Positions 42,999-55,106 of a stretch of 64,000 nucleotides of DNA are shown here, one piece after another; within the stretch, counting starts at the first letter, position 1, and every line of letters starts with the position of its first letter. The DNA is from Crotalaria pallida (Eukaryota > Streptophyta > Magnoliopsida > Fabales > Fabaceae), in NCBI GenBank assembly GCA_037953625.1, contig CM075649.1, positions 100,569,290-100,633,289 on the forward strand, in the 5' to 3' direction. Both the position numbers and the translations under genes were made by a program. A model generated the notes under the pieces. That model was not told where the DNA came from and made no database searches. It saw nothing but the letters and a program-made list of their open reading frames with translations.

Positions 42999-44846
42999 AA
43001 CATGACAAAATGACGATCTACCACGAACACCATGCATGAATGCCATAACATATTCCATTTAAGATTAATCCCTATTTAATCTTATATAACTATTCAACAT
43101 GGAATAATTTATTCACAAGTATTCAAAGTAATTGATGTAATCTTATAATCTCATTAATTTCTTGGAACATGATTAATCAACTTAAAAATTAATAATTTGG
43201 GTTAAAATAACTTGGTTAGATTTTAAAAATGAAATTTAAGTGTTCTGACTAAAAATACTCGAGTATCTTACCAAAAGACTCGAGTAGTTCATACGTTTTC
43301 TGAAAAGTACAGTTTCAGAGTTTCCAGAAATACTCGAGTAGTTCATGAATTACTCGAGTAGTTCATCATTCCAGAATACTCGAGTAGTTCATGCAAGACT
43401 CGAGTAGTTCATCACAATTTCAAATTGGTGCGTCAGACAATACTCTAGTCTCGGCTCAAACACTCGAGTACTGGTGCTACCAGACGCACTGGTGCACCAC
43501 GAAATACTCGAGTATCGAGCCAAAGACTCGAGTATTCCATGACAGTACAACACTGAAACTGAGTTTTCACATACCAAATTCAATTCTAACCAATTTTAAC
43601 CAAAACCAACATTCAACAGAGTTAAGTTTAAGTATATTAAACATGTTCCAACACAGAAATTACATCAAATTACACTGAATCAAAACTGAGCATTCATTAT
43701 GCATAAAAATCATATTTCAACAACTCAACATGTCAATTTCAATTCTGAGCATCTTTAACACGAAAATAACTTGCATTTAGCTTGCATGCAACATAATAAA
43801 CATGCTCCAACAACTTGCAACACACAGAATGGCCTCCAAGCCAATATCCTATTTCAAACTATGCCCTTTAAGCCTCATGGTGGCTTCCTACACAAATTCA
43901 TGAAATCAATCCTTATTCTAGTGAATGTATAGCTTCTCACTTACCTCTAGATCGTGTAGAAACTGAGAATCAACAGAAAATCAACCTCCAAGCTATTTTC
44001 CCCAAAATCCATTTGACAGCAACACAATTTTGAGTGAGGTCATAAAACCAAAGATTTTGATCATTAATTCATGCAAAATAATTGGGGAAAATTATTAGAA
44101 ATTATTCTCTGCAACATGCATAAGAGAATGAAACGAGTTTGAAGTCTTAAAAGTTCAAGAGCTTACCAAAATCAAGCTCCAAAGTAAGCTACCCGAACTG
44201 TTTCCAGAAAATGACTTCAACCTTTCGAGCTTTGATTCTCTTAATACACGAACTCTCAGCTCACAAGCTTAGTGTCTTTACGAAGCTTAGGATGTAAGCT
44301 TCGTAACCGTGTATCAAACTCAACCTAACACTCAAGAACGAAACAGAATCGTGGATGACAAATTTGGAACCCTAACTCACGATTTCATCAACAAGAAGCT
44401 CGAATTCGTTGTTGATGAGCTTAAATAAGCAATCTTTCAATTACATGCAGGTCGACAGGAAGCGGTTGAGGTGTTCCTCAGCTGATTTCGTGTCGAATCG
44501 AGAGTATAATGGAACGGTGACTCATCAAACGCACTAACTCAACCAATTCTACCAAGAATACTCGAGTATCGAACGAAATACTCGAGTATTTCGACTAAAA
44601 TTTGAAAAATGATTATTTTATTCTTTCTTCCCTCCAAAATCTTTCTAATATTGTACTTAGGTCCTACAGCAAGGACTAATATGCAAAAATCTAATATTTG
44701 CATAGAAAATAAGTTACAATTATTTTCCACCTATTTGCAATAATTATCTATCTAATTTAATCAGGAATTTATAATAATAATTAATTATAAATAAAATTTA
44801 TAATTAACTTTTATTAATCCAGGATTAAAATTTTGGGGTGTTACAA
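42999..44846 (-). repeat. Probable Gypsy LTR (minus), left boundary not found
   Basis: The right end reads ATTTTGGGGTGTTACA, so the minus strand opens TGTAACACCCC as in other Gypsy LTRs of this window. No matching TG end or TSD was found on the left. The interior is non-coding and AT-rich apart from the palindrome array. Confidence 0.5.
43256..43530. repeat. Array of ACTCGAGTA palindromes in LTR-like DNA
   Basis: About nine copies of (T)ACTCGAGTA, several followed by GTTCAT(C/G), spaced roughly 20-60 bp. A further pair lies at 44560-44590. The same palindrome is clustered in the Copia LTR at 22128-22192 and 23010-23085, although these two LTRs otherwise look unrelated. Confidence 0.8.
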
Positions 44847-45730
44847 TATGTCAAGATGAAATAACAAAACAATATACACATATCATGCACAAAGTCACAT
44901 CATTCTTTCATTATCACAATTATCATCTTCATTGATATTCGAACATTATTTACAAATCTTTCCTTAGTCATCATCACCATTACTTCCATGCCCAAAGGCT
45001 CACCCATTCCATGATATCTCCACAATTCCTTTCTCATCATTAAACATTATAACTCATCATATTCTTTAACTTTTCTTATTAAGTTTTATCAAGCGCATAC
45101 ATCGATGACAAGGAGATAAGAGAACGTCAGCGAGGAATTAGTTAGCACACAATACATCTCCTCCAATCCTCCCAGGCCTAAACGGAAGCAAACGGGACGT
45201 ACAGGAACCTTAAGTTACACAGTTCCAACTGTCGAGAAATCATCATCATATTCATAAGCATATTCAAATCATTTCATAATTCATCATCATCATCATTGGG
45301 GCCCAATACCATTCGACAGACAGCCTCGTTCAGGTTCTCTCTCACCATTTCGAAATTGATCAAGGGGGCGACAATACTTTCCTAGTTCCCGTGCAGAACA
45401 CGCTACGATCCCTTGGGTCTTAAGCTCCGATCACATATAGACTAGTTCCGCCTAGAAAAGCACTCTAGGTTTCTTGATGTATCACTGTCATCACCCTCCT
45501 CTATCATAATCACTCACCTGAGTATCCGCACATAAACAGGGTATCTTCCTCTCCACTACTTCACACTCAACTCACCGCATTAGTCAATGTCTTCTAATAT
45601 TTTATTAGCGTTTTATTAATCCTAAGTGTTGGCCGATTCACTCTTGTTCATCCCTTCAGTGAACCTCGACCTCTAGTTAAATCTTTCACATATTCACTTT
45701 CCATTAAATAGCTATATCTTAATCCCAACT
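44847..45730 (-). repeat. Fragment of a Gypsy LTR related to 61990-62700
   Basis: Shares with that LTR, in order, CATCTCCTC, CCTA(G)GCGGAAGCAAAC, GGGGGCGACA, the TAGAAA.CACTCTAG segment and TCTTCCTCTCCACTACTTC. Diverged and without clear ends. Confidence 0.55.
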
Positions 45731-46274
45731 CCCCTTTGTTCATTCTCTTTACTAACAAAAAGAACTCTAAGAAGACAAAGCTCGAACTAGCCAAGCCAAT
45801 TTTGTAACCTTATTTTATCAGTAAATTACTTTAATATTTCTCTATATGAACTCGTTGTTATTACATACTTTTCCTTACACGATCTGTGGCTACCGACGCC
45901 TAACGCGAAACATTATACATAATTTCTAGTCGAGTACTCATATATGAGTGTATAACAAATCAAGTACAAAAAAAGATACCCAAACGCCAATCTAGTCATT
46001 TGGCAATGACTACAACTCGGTCGACTCGGGATCGAGAAGCCAACTTGCGCCAAAGGTCTGTGCTTTGAGTTCGAAAACATGACAACAGTTCGTAACAGAA
46101 AAACATCCATTTTATTCATGTACAGGTCTTAAACAGACTTACAAAAAAGGCCGCAATAGGCTTAAAAAATATACATATAGTACATGTGAAACCCACAAAC
46201 GGGTTCTTATAAAAGAAAAAAGAAAAAATTATTCTTCTATATTAGATAGAAGGATAAAAGCCTTATTCTACTCA

Positions 46275-46516
46275 GCGTTGCACACAATGAGGTTGGAAGG
46301 ATCAGGAAGGTTGAGAGCATTCAGGTCCACCTCAGACTCGTCTCAGCGGTCTATCAACTTCCCACTCTTCACTTCATAATACGGATCTGCCCCCACAACC
46401 CTCAAATTCGGGTTAAGCAGTTTCAGCTGGTTGACCGCGTTCAAAAATTGTCCTTCATGGGTCTGCTCCCAGTATAGTAGATTTTGTTTGGCATCGACCT
46501 TGTGCTTCAAGGCTTT
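46275..46516 (-). pseudogene. Tat antisense ORF, C-terminal part, copy 2
   Basis: The minus strand reads ...NPNLRVVGADPYYEVKSGKL..., matching the tail of copy 1, then a conserved EVDLNALNLPDPSN end. One in-frame stop lies just after the ADPY motif region. The N-terminal remainder is at 56487-57620 beyond the chromovirus insert. Confidence 0.65.
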
Positions 46517-47299
46517 GGTGTAACACCCTAATTATATTTACCCTTAATTGATTTTAGGACTTGAAATTTTTTTATTTGAATATAATATTTTCATTTGCAA
46601 TTAGTAGTTTTTAGAGTGCCAGCCAAAAATACGTTTTTACATAAAGCACCGAAGTGCACAACGGTAAAATTTACAACGTTTTCTTTTACATATCCAAAAT
46701 AAATATCCCATCAGAGTTTTTCAACGTTCAAGGGACCGAGGACATAGACCATTGTCCGACTAAATAGACCTACTCTCCTTGTGATGGAGAGTGAACCTGC
46801 TCGGCCGGGGATTGTGCTTGCTCGGACTCGATACCTAAAAAATGGTAAGGAGGTGAGCATTACACAGAACTTAAGTAAGCAGTTTCTAATATGACATACC
46901 GACCTACCAAGTCAAACACAGTTAGGCAGTTATACATATAATCCTATATTTAGTCCAAATCATGCAACATACACAATTAACATCAATTTGCTCGGCCCAT
47001 ACCTATTTTCCCTTGTATCTCTTACCTTTCATTTTCATGCAATTATTTCCGACCATTCTCTCTTAATCTTTTATCATGTCTTACATTTTTCTTCGCTCGG
47101 CTTTCTTTCCTCTTCCTTTTTATTCGTCTTTTACATGTCTTACACCTTTTTATGCTCGGCAGCGCACACCCCGTGTACGTCTTACACCTTCTTTATTCTC
47201 GGTTATGGAGTGTCCATCACTACGCGCACCCCCGTGTACGTGATGCGCGTCTTACAGCTACCATCTCGTGTGACTTACGTGATCAATGCACACGCCCAG

Positions 47300-48790
47300 T
47301 GTTGGAGAGTGCCTTAGTGGCAATCGTATTTTCTCTTTTACTTGTACTTATTTCATGTTTATGGATTATTACTATTAATAATAATGAGGCATTTCATTTA
47401 TTATATTTATGCTTTAATTGTTTAATTAAAATAGATGTAATAAAGTCCTTAGGATTATAAGTTCAATATCATAAGAATATCAAGTACATGACTTGATAGT
47501 GAGATCTTATTGATTGTCAATTATCCTTAAAGATTCCCTAGTCGAGTATTACAGTTAATAAGGATAGCTATAATACATCGAGACTAGTATGTGACAGACT
47601 GATGACTGTATCTCACCGGTCATGGATATGGGATATCTACTCTTCACGTAAGTACACATTGGGACAACTGTGTATTGGATTGAGCCACCATGAGAATGCT
47701 ACATGGGTTATTAAGTGAGTATCATAAGCGATTCTCATAGTGACAATGGTGTACATGGTCCTTCGACCTGAAGTCGCTACGGTTCCCAACATGGGGAATT
47801 ATGTGCTTTCACGCAATCAAACATCATCTTTAACCAGGTGATCATAACGGTTGTAGTCAGGTATATGACAAATCATGTAGAGGGATGTGAGTGACGTAGA
47901 TGGGATTTGTCCTTCCTTGTTAATAGGAATTATATCTCTGGGCCCCTTGACTGAGTGAGACGGTGAAATGTATGGCCATACTCAAGACAGTCAATATGAG
48001 ATATTGACGAGATTTGTTTAGACGCGTCTACTCAGGGATCAATAAACCATAGGTTACACTGTACATGGGTGACATCTTCCATGCCATGAGTGTAACTAAG
48101 ATATTTGGACAAAGGGATTAAATTTACACGTGATCATTTGTCACACTAAGGTTATGTCACATCACAAACATTCCTGTCACTTGGGTAGCAATGATGTGTT
48201 GCTAGATACCGCCTATTGCTTGTAAACTTAAAATGGGATTTTAACTTTACTGCCAACGTTACAGGAACCTATAAGATCACACACTAAGAACAAATAGATT
48301 GGAGATATCACATTTGATAAAAAATACAATAGTTGTATTTTTATAAAATTTACGTCCGTGCGATGCACAATATGACCGTGCGACGCATTCTGATATGTGT
48401 TGCCAAGCCCAACCCGCTGGTCTAATACTATTATAAATAATAGTATTAGCCTTATGGTTTTGGTACGTGTGAGACACAGAACGACAACCCTAGCCGTCCG
48501 TATCAGAGAGAGTGAGTGATACACTAAATCTCTCTCTTCTCCACTAGCACTGAGAAGAGAGACGTGACTCCAATTGGGAACCTGTTTGTGTGGATACCAA
48601 TATAGGCGCGACTACCTTGTCGCGCTCGTGATTGACGTGGATTGTTCGTGGACGATCTGAACAGCGCCGTTCTCATCTTCGCATCAAGAGGTAAACATTT
48701 TTAATCTCGAATCATGCTCTCTCGCATGGATCCTGTTCTGGAAATAGGGGATTTTTTTTCCGCTGCGTATTCAGATCCCTATTTCCAGCA
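47300..48790 (+). repeat. Angela-like Copia solo LTR
   Basis: Opens TGTTGGAGAGTGCCTTAGTG and closes CCCTATTTCCAGCA, very like the termini of Angela-type LTRs. CAGTG appears at both junctions (47297-47301 and 48789-48793), so the exact boundary overlaps the terminal TG/CA by two bases. The interrupted LTR repeat unit becomes continuous when it is removed. No internal region. Confidence 0.75.
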
Positions 48791-48796
48791 GTGCGC

Positions 48797-49110
48797 GTCT
48801 TCTATGACCAGGAGCACATCCAACCGACTTCTTCTCTGGAGTTGAGGAGTGTCCATCACCACGCGCACCCCTGCGAACGTGATGCGCGTCTTACAGTTGC
48901 GCATCTCGTGCGACTTACGCGATCAATGCACACGCCCAGCGTGTGTCTTCTATGACCAGGAACACATCCTAACCGATTCCGTTGCTCAAAACCCTGTGTG
49001 AGTCATAACTGCGCACACCCCCGCTTACGTGATGCGCGTCTTATAGCTGCGCATCTCGGCAACTTATACGATCAATGCACACACCCAGTGCACGTCTTCT
49101 ATGACCCATC
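48797..49110 (-). repeat. Tandem array of about 150-bp units in the chromovirus LTR
   Basis: GTCTTCTATGACC recurs at about 48797, 48945 and 49097 together with GATGCGCGTCTTA, a GATCAATGCACAC box and CGCGCACC(C/A). A first unit at 47215-47300 is cut by the solo LTR. Inverted homologue of 12674-13095. Confidence 0.8.
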
Positions 49111-50483
49111 TCACACAACCATTACTCCTTTACTTAATCTTTTATCTTTAGTCATTCTCTCTTGGACTCTCTCGGCTCATGATCCCTGTTTACCCTTTTA
49201 CGTGTCTTCTTATTACAATTCCTGTTCTTTAGTTATTATCCCTCAATTAATCTGTTGCTTAGTATTTTACACACTTTCCCCATCTCGTCCACCTATGGTC
49301 GGCTCATATGCTATTCTAATGTTATCAAATACGAAAACAACAGTTATCACATTTTACACATATCTATGCAGCAACAAGATTCAAACATACATATATTTCA
49401 CTTTTTCTTTGCTTGGTTCTTTTTATTAATCTTTGTTCTCCATACACATTCTCTATACACTATCCTACGGTTCAGTACCCTAATTTAACACCCGGTCTTA
49501 GTACCCACTATGTACACACTAGAAACCCAAACCTAAGCTAAGGTAACACTCACTCCTTACCTCGAAACCGTGATAGATAAGGAAGTATTGCGAGTTTGAG
49601 CCTTGTTTATCTCATTTGAACTCCTTAACCCATAGTCCCTTGAATCTTTGATGTCGCCTTAACAGAGACTTCGAAACGCCGAGGCAAACTTAAGTTTAAG
49701 AGGAAATGGATGAGTGGTTGAGGTTTAGTGAATATTAATAAAAAGAGCAAATTTTGAAAGTGAGGTGAAAAAGAGTGGCTTTACTACAAGTGCCCTAGAG
49801 GGAAGATTAAGAAGACGAAGAGGAGGAGTATTACGTATGATAGAGTGTTGATTGTGGTTTTGCTTTTTATTTCCCTTTGAAAAGATATATGTGGTCCTGA
49901 TGAGAAGCTTCCTTGAGAAGCTTTGGGAACATGTGGCTGGGATTTATTGGCTTCTGGAGGAAGCCACCAATAGTGACTTGAAAGGGACAGCTGTGATGTG
50001 AAGGGACAGACAGTGATTGAAAGAGACATTTGTACGGCTGGCGAGGATGACGATGCACAAGTTGCTCGATCGAGCATAAGCGCTTGGCGTGATAGGATCT
50101 CGGTAGTCGGGATAGGAGGCATCCACTCGGAATAAGGCAATAAGGTGGACTGCTCGGCGCGAGGAGCCAAGATATCTTGGCGTAGACGGAGGTTTGGCTT
50201 AGCCTTTTGCTAGTCGGCCTGTAGAAGGTCGAACCTTTGGTCGGTTAGTACAAGCTGACTCGCTGTGGTCGACTGCACATGGTTAAGACAAGCGCGTGTA
50301 ATCGTGGGTCATCTAAATATGCTCGGCTAAGATGGTATCGTGACCCTTCACGTCGCTGGTTGGTTGGCTACGGTTCCCCTATTCTAACATGCTTTTCCCT
50401 TAACGCGTCTCAACTTATTTCTATGATTTCCATTATTTATAATCAGAATCATTTTAATTAAGTTGGATATTAAATTTAGGATG

Positions 50484-52586
50484 TTACAATCCTCTCCCAC
50501 TTATAGAAATTTCGTCCTCGAAATTCAGTCGGCACTGAACAACTGTGGATGAGAGATCTTCATCCTCTCCTCTAGCTCCCAATTCACCTCTTCCACATTG
50601 TTCCAATTCCAAATAACCTTGACCAAGGGAATTTATTTGCCTCTGAGTTGTTTCACTCGTCGATCCCCAATTCTGACCAGAAAAAACTTCAAAAGTCAGA
50701 TTGTCCTTCAAGGGCAGCTCGTCAACTTCTACAACGTGTGAGGGATCATGGATGTATTTCCTTAATTGGGAAACATGGAATACATCATGGAGTTTGGACA
50801 GATGTGGAGGTAGGGCAATTCTGTAGGCCACTGGTCCGACCTTTTCCAGGATCTGATATGGTCCAACGAATCTAGGAGTCAGCTTCTTGGACTTGACTGC
50901 TCGGCCGATTCCCGTTGTAGGGGTTACTCTTAAAAACACATGATCACCCGCATCGAAATCCAAAGGTTTTCTTCGTTTATCGGCATAACTCTTCTGTCAG
51001 TCCTGGGCCGCTTTCATTTTGCCTTGGATCATTTGAATCTTCTCTGTCGTCTCTTGTACAATGTTAGGGCCGAACAACTAATTTTCTCCTACCTGAAACC
51101 AGCACAGAGGTGTTCGACATTTCCAACCATAAAGCGCTTCAAAATGAGACATCCATATGCTAGAGTGAAAGCTGTTATTGTATGTAAATTCGACCAAAGC
51201 CAGGAGTGTTTCCCACCTTTCAGTTTGTTCGAGCACACAAGTCCATAACAAATCTTCCAAGGACTGAATGGTACGCTCGGTTTGGCCATCGGTTTGAGGA
51301 TGGTAGGCAGTACTGAACTTCAACCTTGTACCCAGCGCCTGTTGCAAACTTTGCCAAAATCGGGATAGGAAACGAGGATCACTTTCGGATATAATACTGG
51401 TCGGTACTCCATGTAACCTGACTATATCCCTTATGTACAGTTGTGTTAACTTCTCTAGGCTATACTTCATGTTGATCAGAATAAAATGGGCACACTTAGT
51501 CAACCTATCCACCACAACCCAAATAGCTTCACATCCCGACTTGGTTCTCGCTAGACCAGAGACGAAATCCATTGATATATTGTCCCACTTCCATTCAGGG
51601 ATCTCCAAGGACCTAAGCAAACCGCCAGGCTTTTGGTGCTCGATCTAGGCCTTCTGACAAACCAAACACTGAGACACATAGTCGGCCACATCTTTCTTCA
51701 GTCCAGGCAACCAAAGCAACTGCTTCAAGTCCTGATACATCTTGGTGGTCCTAGGGTGAAGGCTCAATCGGGTTTTATGCGCTTCCTCTAATACCATTCT
51801 CTGAACTTCAAAATCCATCGGAACACACACACGACCTCTGAATCGGATGATACCGTCGGAATCCTTTTTGAAATTGGTCTCTCCCTCTTCGGACATTCGG
51901 CCTAGCTGTTTCTGTAGTTCTTCGTCGTCGGCCTGTCTCTCCTTAATGAGGCCGACAAACTCATTAGTGACCTGCAATATTGCCAAGACTATGCTCTTCT
52001 CTTTCACTTGCACGTCTAGGTTGAGGTTACTAAATTCTTGCATCAGTTGCATTTCCTTAACCATCATGTTGCTCAGATGCAGGGTTTTCTGACTTAAGGC
52101 GTCGGCCACAACGTTGGCTTTTTCGGGGTGATAGTGTAGGCTGAAATCGTAGTCCTTCAGAAATTCCACCCACCTACGCTGTCTCATATTCAACTCCTTC
52201 TGGCTGACCAGGTAGCGGAGACTCTTGTGGTCGTTGAAAACTTCAAACTTCGTGCCATACAGATAATGTCTCCAGATTTTTAGGGCAAAAACCACAACCG
52301 CCAACTCGAGATCATGAGTGGGATAATTCTGCTCGTGTTGCCAAAGTTGTTTGGAAGCATAGGCCACCACCTTCCCTTGTTGCATCAACACGCAGCCTAG
52401 ACCCTGCTTCGAGGCGTCGTAGTACACATCAAATGATTTAGTCGGATCTGGCAATGTCAAAACAGGAGAGCTCGTCAATCTCTGCTTCAGCTCTCGGAAA
52501 CTCTGCTCGCACTCCTTGGTCCACTGATAAGGCACGTCCTTCTTGGTTAACATCGTCAATGGAAGGGCCAATTTAGAAAACCCTTC
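50484..52586 (-). pseudogene. Chromovirus RNase H, integrase and chromodomain
   Basis: One minus-strand frame runs from about 52571 to 50484 with stops near 51645 and 51078. RNase H: SFDVYYDASKQGLGCVLMQQ and HDLELAVVVFALKIWRHYLYG. Integrase zinc finger near 51770-51650 (HPRTTKMYQDLK...CLVCQKA); core with MDFVSGL, SESDPRFLSRF and YHPQTDGQTERTIQSLED. The C-terminal part has LTPRFVGPYQILEKVGPVAYR and LHDVFHVSQLRKYI. The chromodomain follows in a shifted frame (near 50700-50540), recognisable by VNWELEERMK and a HPQLF ending. The final ISISGRGL overlaps the purine tract, and the stop lies in the LTR. Stops and frameshift make it non-functional. Confidence 0.85.
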
Positions 52587-52589
52587 AAT

Positions 52590-53259
52590 AAACCTCTAAT
52601 AGTACCCTGCCAGTCCGAGGAAACTCCTTATCTCGGTCACCGTCTCGGGTCTCTCCCACTTTAGCATGGCTTCCACCTTGGAAGGGTCGACTACAACACC
52701 CTGCTCGGAAATCACGTGGCCCAGAAAGTGAACTTCTTTGAGCCATAAACTGCATTCGAGAACTTTGCATAAAGTTGTTTGTCCTTGAGAACTTGCAGCA
52801 CCGTTCTCAAGTGTTCCTCGTGTTCGCTTGGACTTTTGGAATAGATAAGGATGTCGTCTATGAATACTATCACAAATGAGTCCAAGTAGGGTCGGAATAT
52901 CCTGTTCATATAGTCCATAAAGATGGAAGGAGCATTGGTAAGGCCAAAGGGCATGACGACATATTCAAAATGCCCATATCTTGTCTTGAATACTGTCTTC
53001 GAAATGTCCTCTTCTCGGATACGGATTTGACGGTATCCCGATCGGAGGTCTATCTTTGAAAACACGGATCCTCCTTTAGTTGATCCAACAAGTGGTCAAT
53101 GCGAGGGAGGGGATACTTGTTCTTCACTGTTACCGCATTCAATTTTATATAGTCGGTGCACATCCTGAGACTGCCGTCCTTCTTCTTCACAAATAGAATC
53201 GGAGCTCCCCAAGGAGATACGCTCGGCCTAATCAACTTCTTGGCCAACAACTCCTCCAA
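52590..53259 (-). pseudogene. Chromovirus reverse transcriptase
   Basis: The N-terminal block LIRPSVSPWGAPILFVKKKDGSLR lies at 53230-53150. A frameshift near 53065 is followed by FSKIDLRSGYRQI, MPFGLTNAPSIFMDYMN and the catalytic VFIDDILIYS (about 52850), which is intact. A second frame change occurs near 52740. Family-typical order and spacing. Confidence 0.85.
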
Positions 53260-53841
53260 TTACTTCTTCATCTCTTCTAGTTCGGGAGGTGCCATTCGGT
53301 ACGGCGCAACCAAAATCGGCCCCATTCCTGGAATAAGGTCGGTACTGAACTCCACTTCTCTTCTCGTCGGCAAACTGGGCATTTGTTCCGAGAAAACTTC
53401 TGGAAAATCGCCGACTATAGGAATTTGACCAACGTTCGACACATCAGTCACTTCTAGGACGGCTACGGATGGATCACTGAAGATTACGGTTTTCTGGTGA
53501 CAGTCGAGCAAGACATGGTGGTGAGACATCCAATCCATGCTGAGTATAATGTCCAGGCCAGTTAATGATAGGCAGATCAGATTGACTTTAAACTCCCGAC
53601 TTAACACTCGGATGGGGCAACCCATGCACATCTGAGAAGTGATCACCGAGGAGTTTGTAGGGTCAGAGATAGACATTTTATAGGGCATTTCTATGGGGAA
53701 CAATTTTAGCTTGTTCATGCAGTCAATGGAAATAAAAGAATGCGTTCCACCACATTTGAATAAGACTGCACAGGGAATATTATCTACATAGCAAGTACCT
53801 CTAATCAGGTCATCGGCGTTCGTCACTTCTTCGTCGTCCAT
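53260..53841 (-). pseudogene. Chromovirus protease, active site altered
   Basis: Starts at ATG 53841 and runs to TAA at 53260. The segment corresponding to the D-S/T-G-A active site reads LFKCGGTHSFIS, so the catalytic Asp is replaced by Lys. Later motifs LTGLDIILSMDWMSHHHVLLDC and FPEVFSEQMPSLPTRREVEF are standard for plant Gypsy. The next ORF (reverse transcriptase) continues the same frame after the stop. Confidence 0.8.
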
Positions 53842-53929
53842 TGTGTATACCTTACCTCTCTGCAGTGGTCGACTACCACTAGCTTACTGAGCCTTCGCAA
53901 CATTGACTTCTTTCTTCACTATATTCTCA

Positions 53930-54923
53930 GTACACTAGGCCGCAAAGTGACCAGGATTGCCACACCGAAAACAGTTTCCCTTTTCTCGGTTCAGATTCAG
54001 ACTCCAGCATTCATCCCTGTGTTGCTACCAACCGTGTTGGTAAATCGGATAAGGGCCAGGGACGACCACCATCTAACCACCGCCCCTTGGTGCGGCTGCT
54101 GTTCTAGGGCTCGGACTCACATAGGGGCCCAACCTTTGAATTGTTCCTTTCCCCCTAATAGGGCCAACTTATTTCTATGCTGTCTTGCTCCGCTTTTCGT
54201 CGGCCTTCCGCTTGAGTCCTTTCTCATAAGTGCTGGCCATATTCACCAGCTAAGAGAGGTTTGCTACATTCTGATACTCAAAAGCGAGTCGGATTTCATC
54301 GCAAGACCGGATTCGAACTTGATGCACTTAGTGCGCTCGTCAGCATCTCGGTAACTGCCCGAATAACGGACCAAGTCCTCGAACTGTGCCGCGTATTCAC
54401 CGACACTTAGATTTCTTTGCTCAAACTTGAGGAAGGCAATCTTGTTCTCCCTTCTTACATCCTCGGGAAAGTATTTGCCGAGGAAACGGGTCTTGAATAT
54501 ATCCCAAGTAATCTCCTGGTTCGCTGCTTCCAAGCCCCTTCGTTGTTGTTCCCACTAGTGCTCGGCCTCACTGGTCAGCACATACTCAGCCAATCTAACT
54601 TTGTGCTCGGCAGGCGGTTGCAGAGATCAGAGGATCTTCTCAATTTCTTGGAGCCATCTTTGAGCTCCATCTGGGTTGTAGCCTCCTTCGAACCGAGGCG
54701 GTTCGTTCTTCCTAAATCGACTCATCCAGTCGACCTCGATCGGAGCCGGTGGTGGAGGTTGCAGGGTTGCTGCGGCTAATGCTATGTTCTGGGCTTGATT
54801 TTTCTGCATTTGTGCAAAATTCTTAGCCTGGTTCTGCTGAGCTTGAGCTTGGTTCTGCTGCATTTGAACCAGAGATTCCAGAATAGCAGCAATTCGATCA
54901 TTGTCGGCTCGTCTCCCAGCCAT
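53930..54923 (-). pseudogene. gag: Chromovirus gag
   Basis: Starts at ATG 54923. A Gln/Asn/Ala-rich repeat (QAQAQQNQAKNF) comes first, then FRKNEPPRFEGGYNPDGAQRWL (capsid start), a stop near 54625 and another near 54555. KTRFLGKYFPEDVRRENKIAFL and SVGEYAAQFEDLVRY follow. A knuckle CFRCGNPGHFAA.C near 53975-53935 is interrupted by TAG. Confidence 0.8.
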
Positions 54924-55090
54924 ACTGTTTAGTCATGGAGGGACATCCAGTTAATGATCAATTAGGTAAACAACTATATATATATATATATTCTACTAAA
55001 TAACTTAGACAGTTAACTATACACATCGATTACTCGCTTGGTGAGTAACCACTGGAGTAATGAGTTACTCCGATACGCCGAGGAGAAACT

Positions 55091-55102
55091 GCTCTGATAC
55101 CA
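55091..55102 (-). other. Primer-binding site of the chromovirus (tRNA-iMet type)
   Basis: TGGTATCAGAGC on the minus strand, four bases after the 5' LTR end. Confidence 0.9.
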
Positions 55103-55106
55103 TAAA

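Larger units (their letters stand above)
46517..50488 (-). repeat. 3' LTR of the chromovirus, with nested Copia solo LTR
   Basis: 3972 bp; about 2.48 kb without the solo LTR at 47300-48790. The minus strand starts TGTAACATCC. Its first bases complete the stop codon of the pol ORF (TTG TAA at 50489-50484). Confidence 0.9.

Noticed and set aside
43256..43530. Regular short repeats resembling a CRISPR array
   Set aside because: The repeats are 9-10 bp palindromes with irregular spacing in plant LTR-like DNA; no cas genes and not a prokaryotic sequence.
49784..50461. Small ORFs in both chromovirus LTRs (also 55801-56454)
   Set aside because: They are duplicated because LTRs are duplicated and differ by small indels that break the frames; no domain.
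50484..54923. Possible endogenous pararetrovirus (caulimovirus-like) reverse transcriptase
   Set aside because: Integrase, chromodomain and paired LTRs with TSD are present, and no movement protein is seen; it is a Ty3/Gypsy chromovirus.
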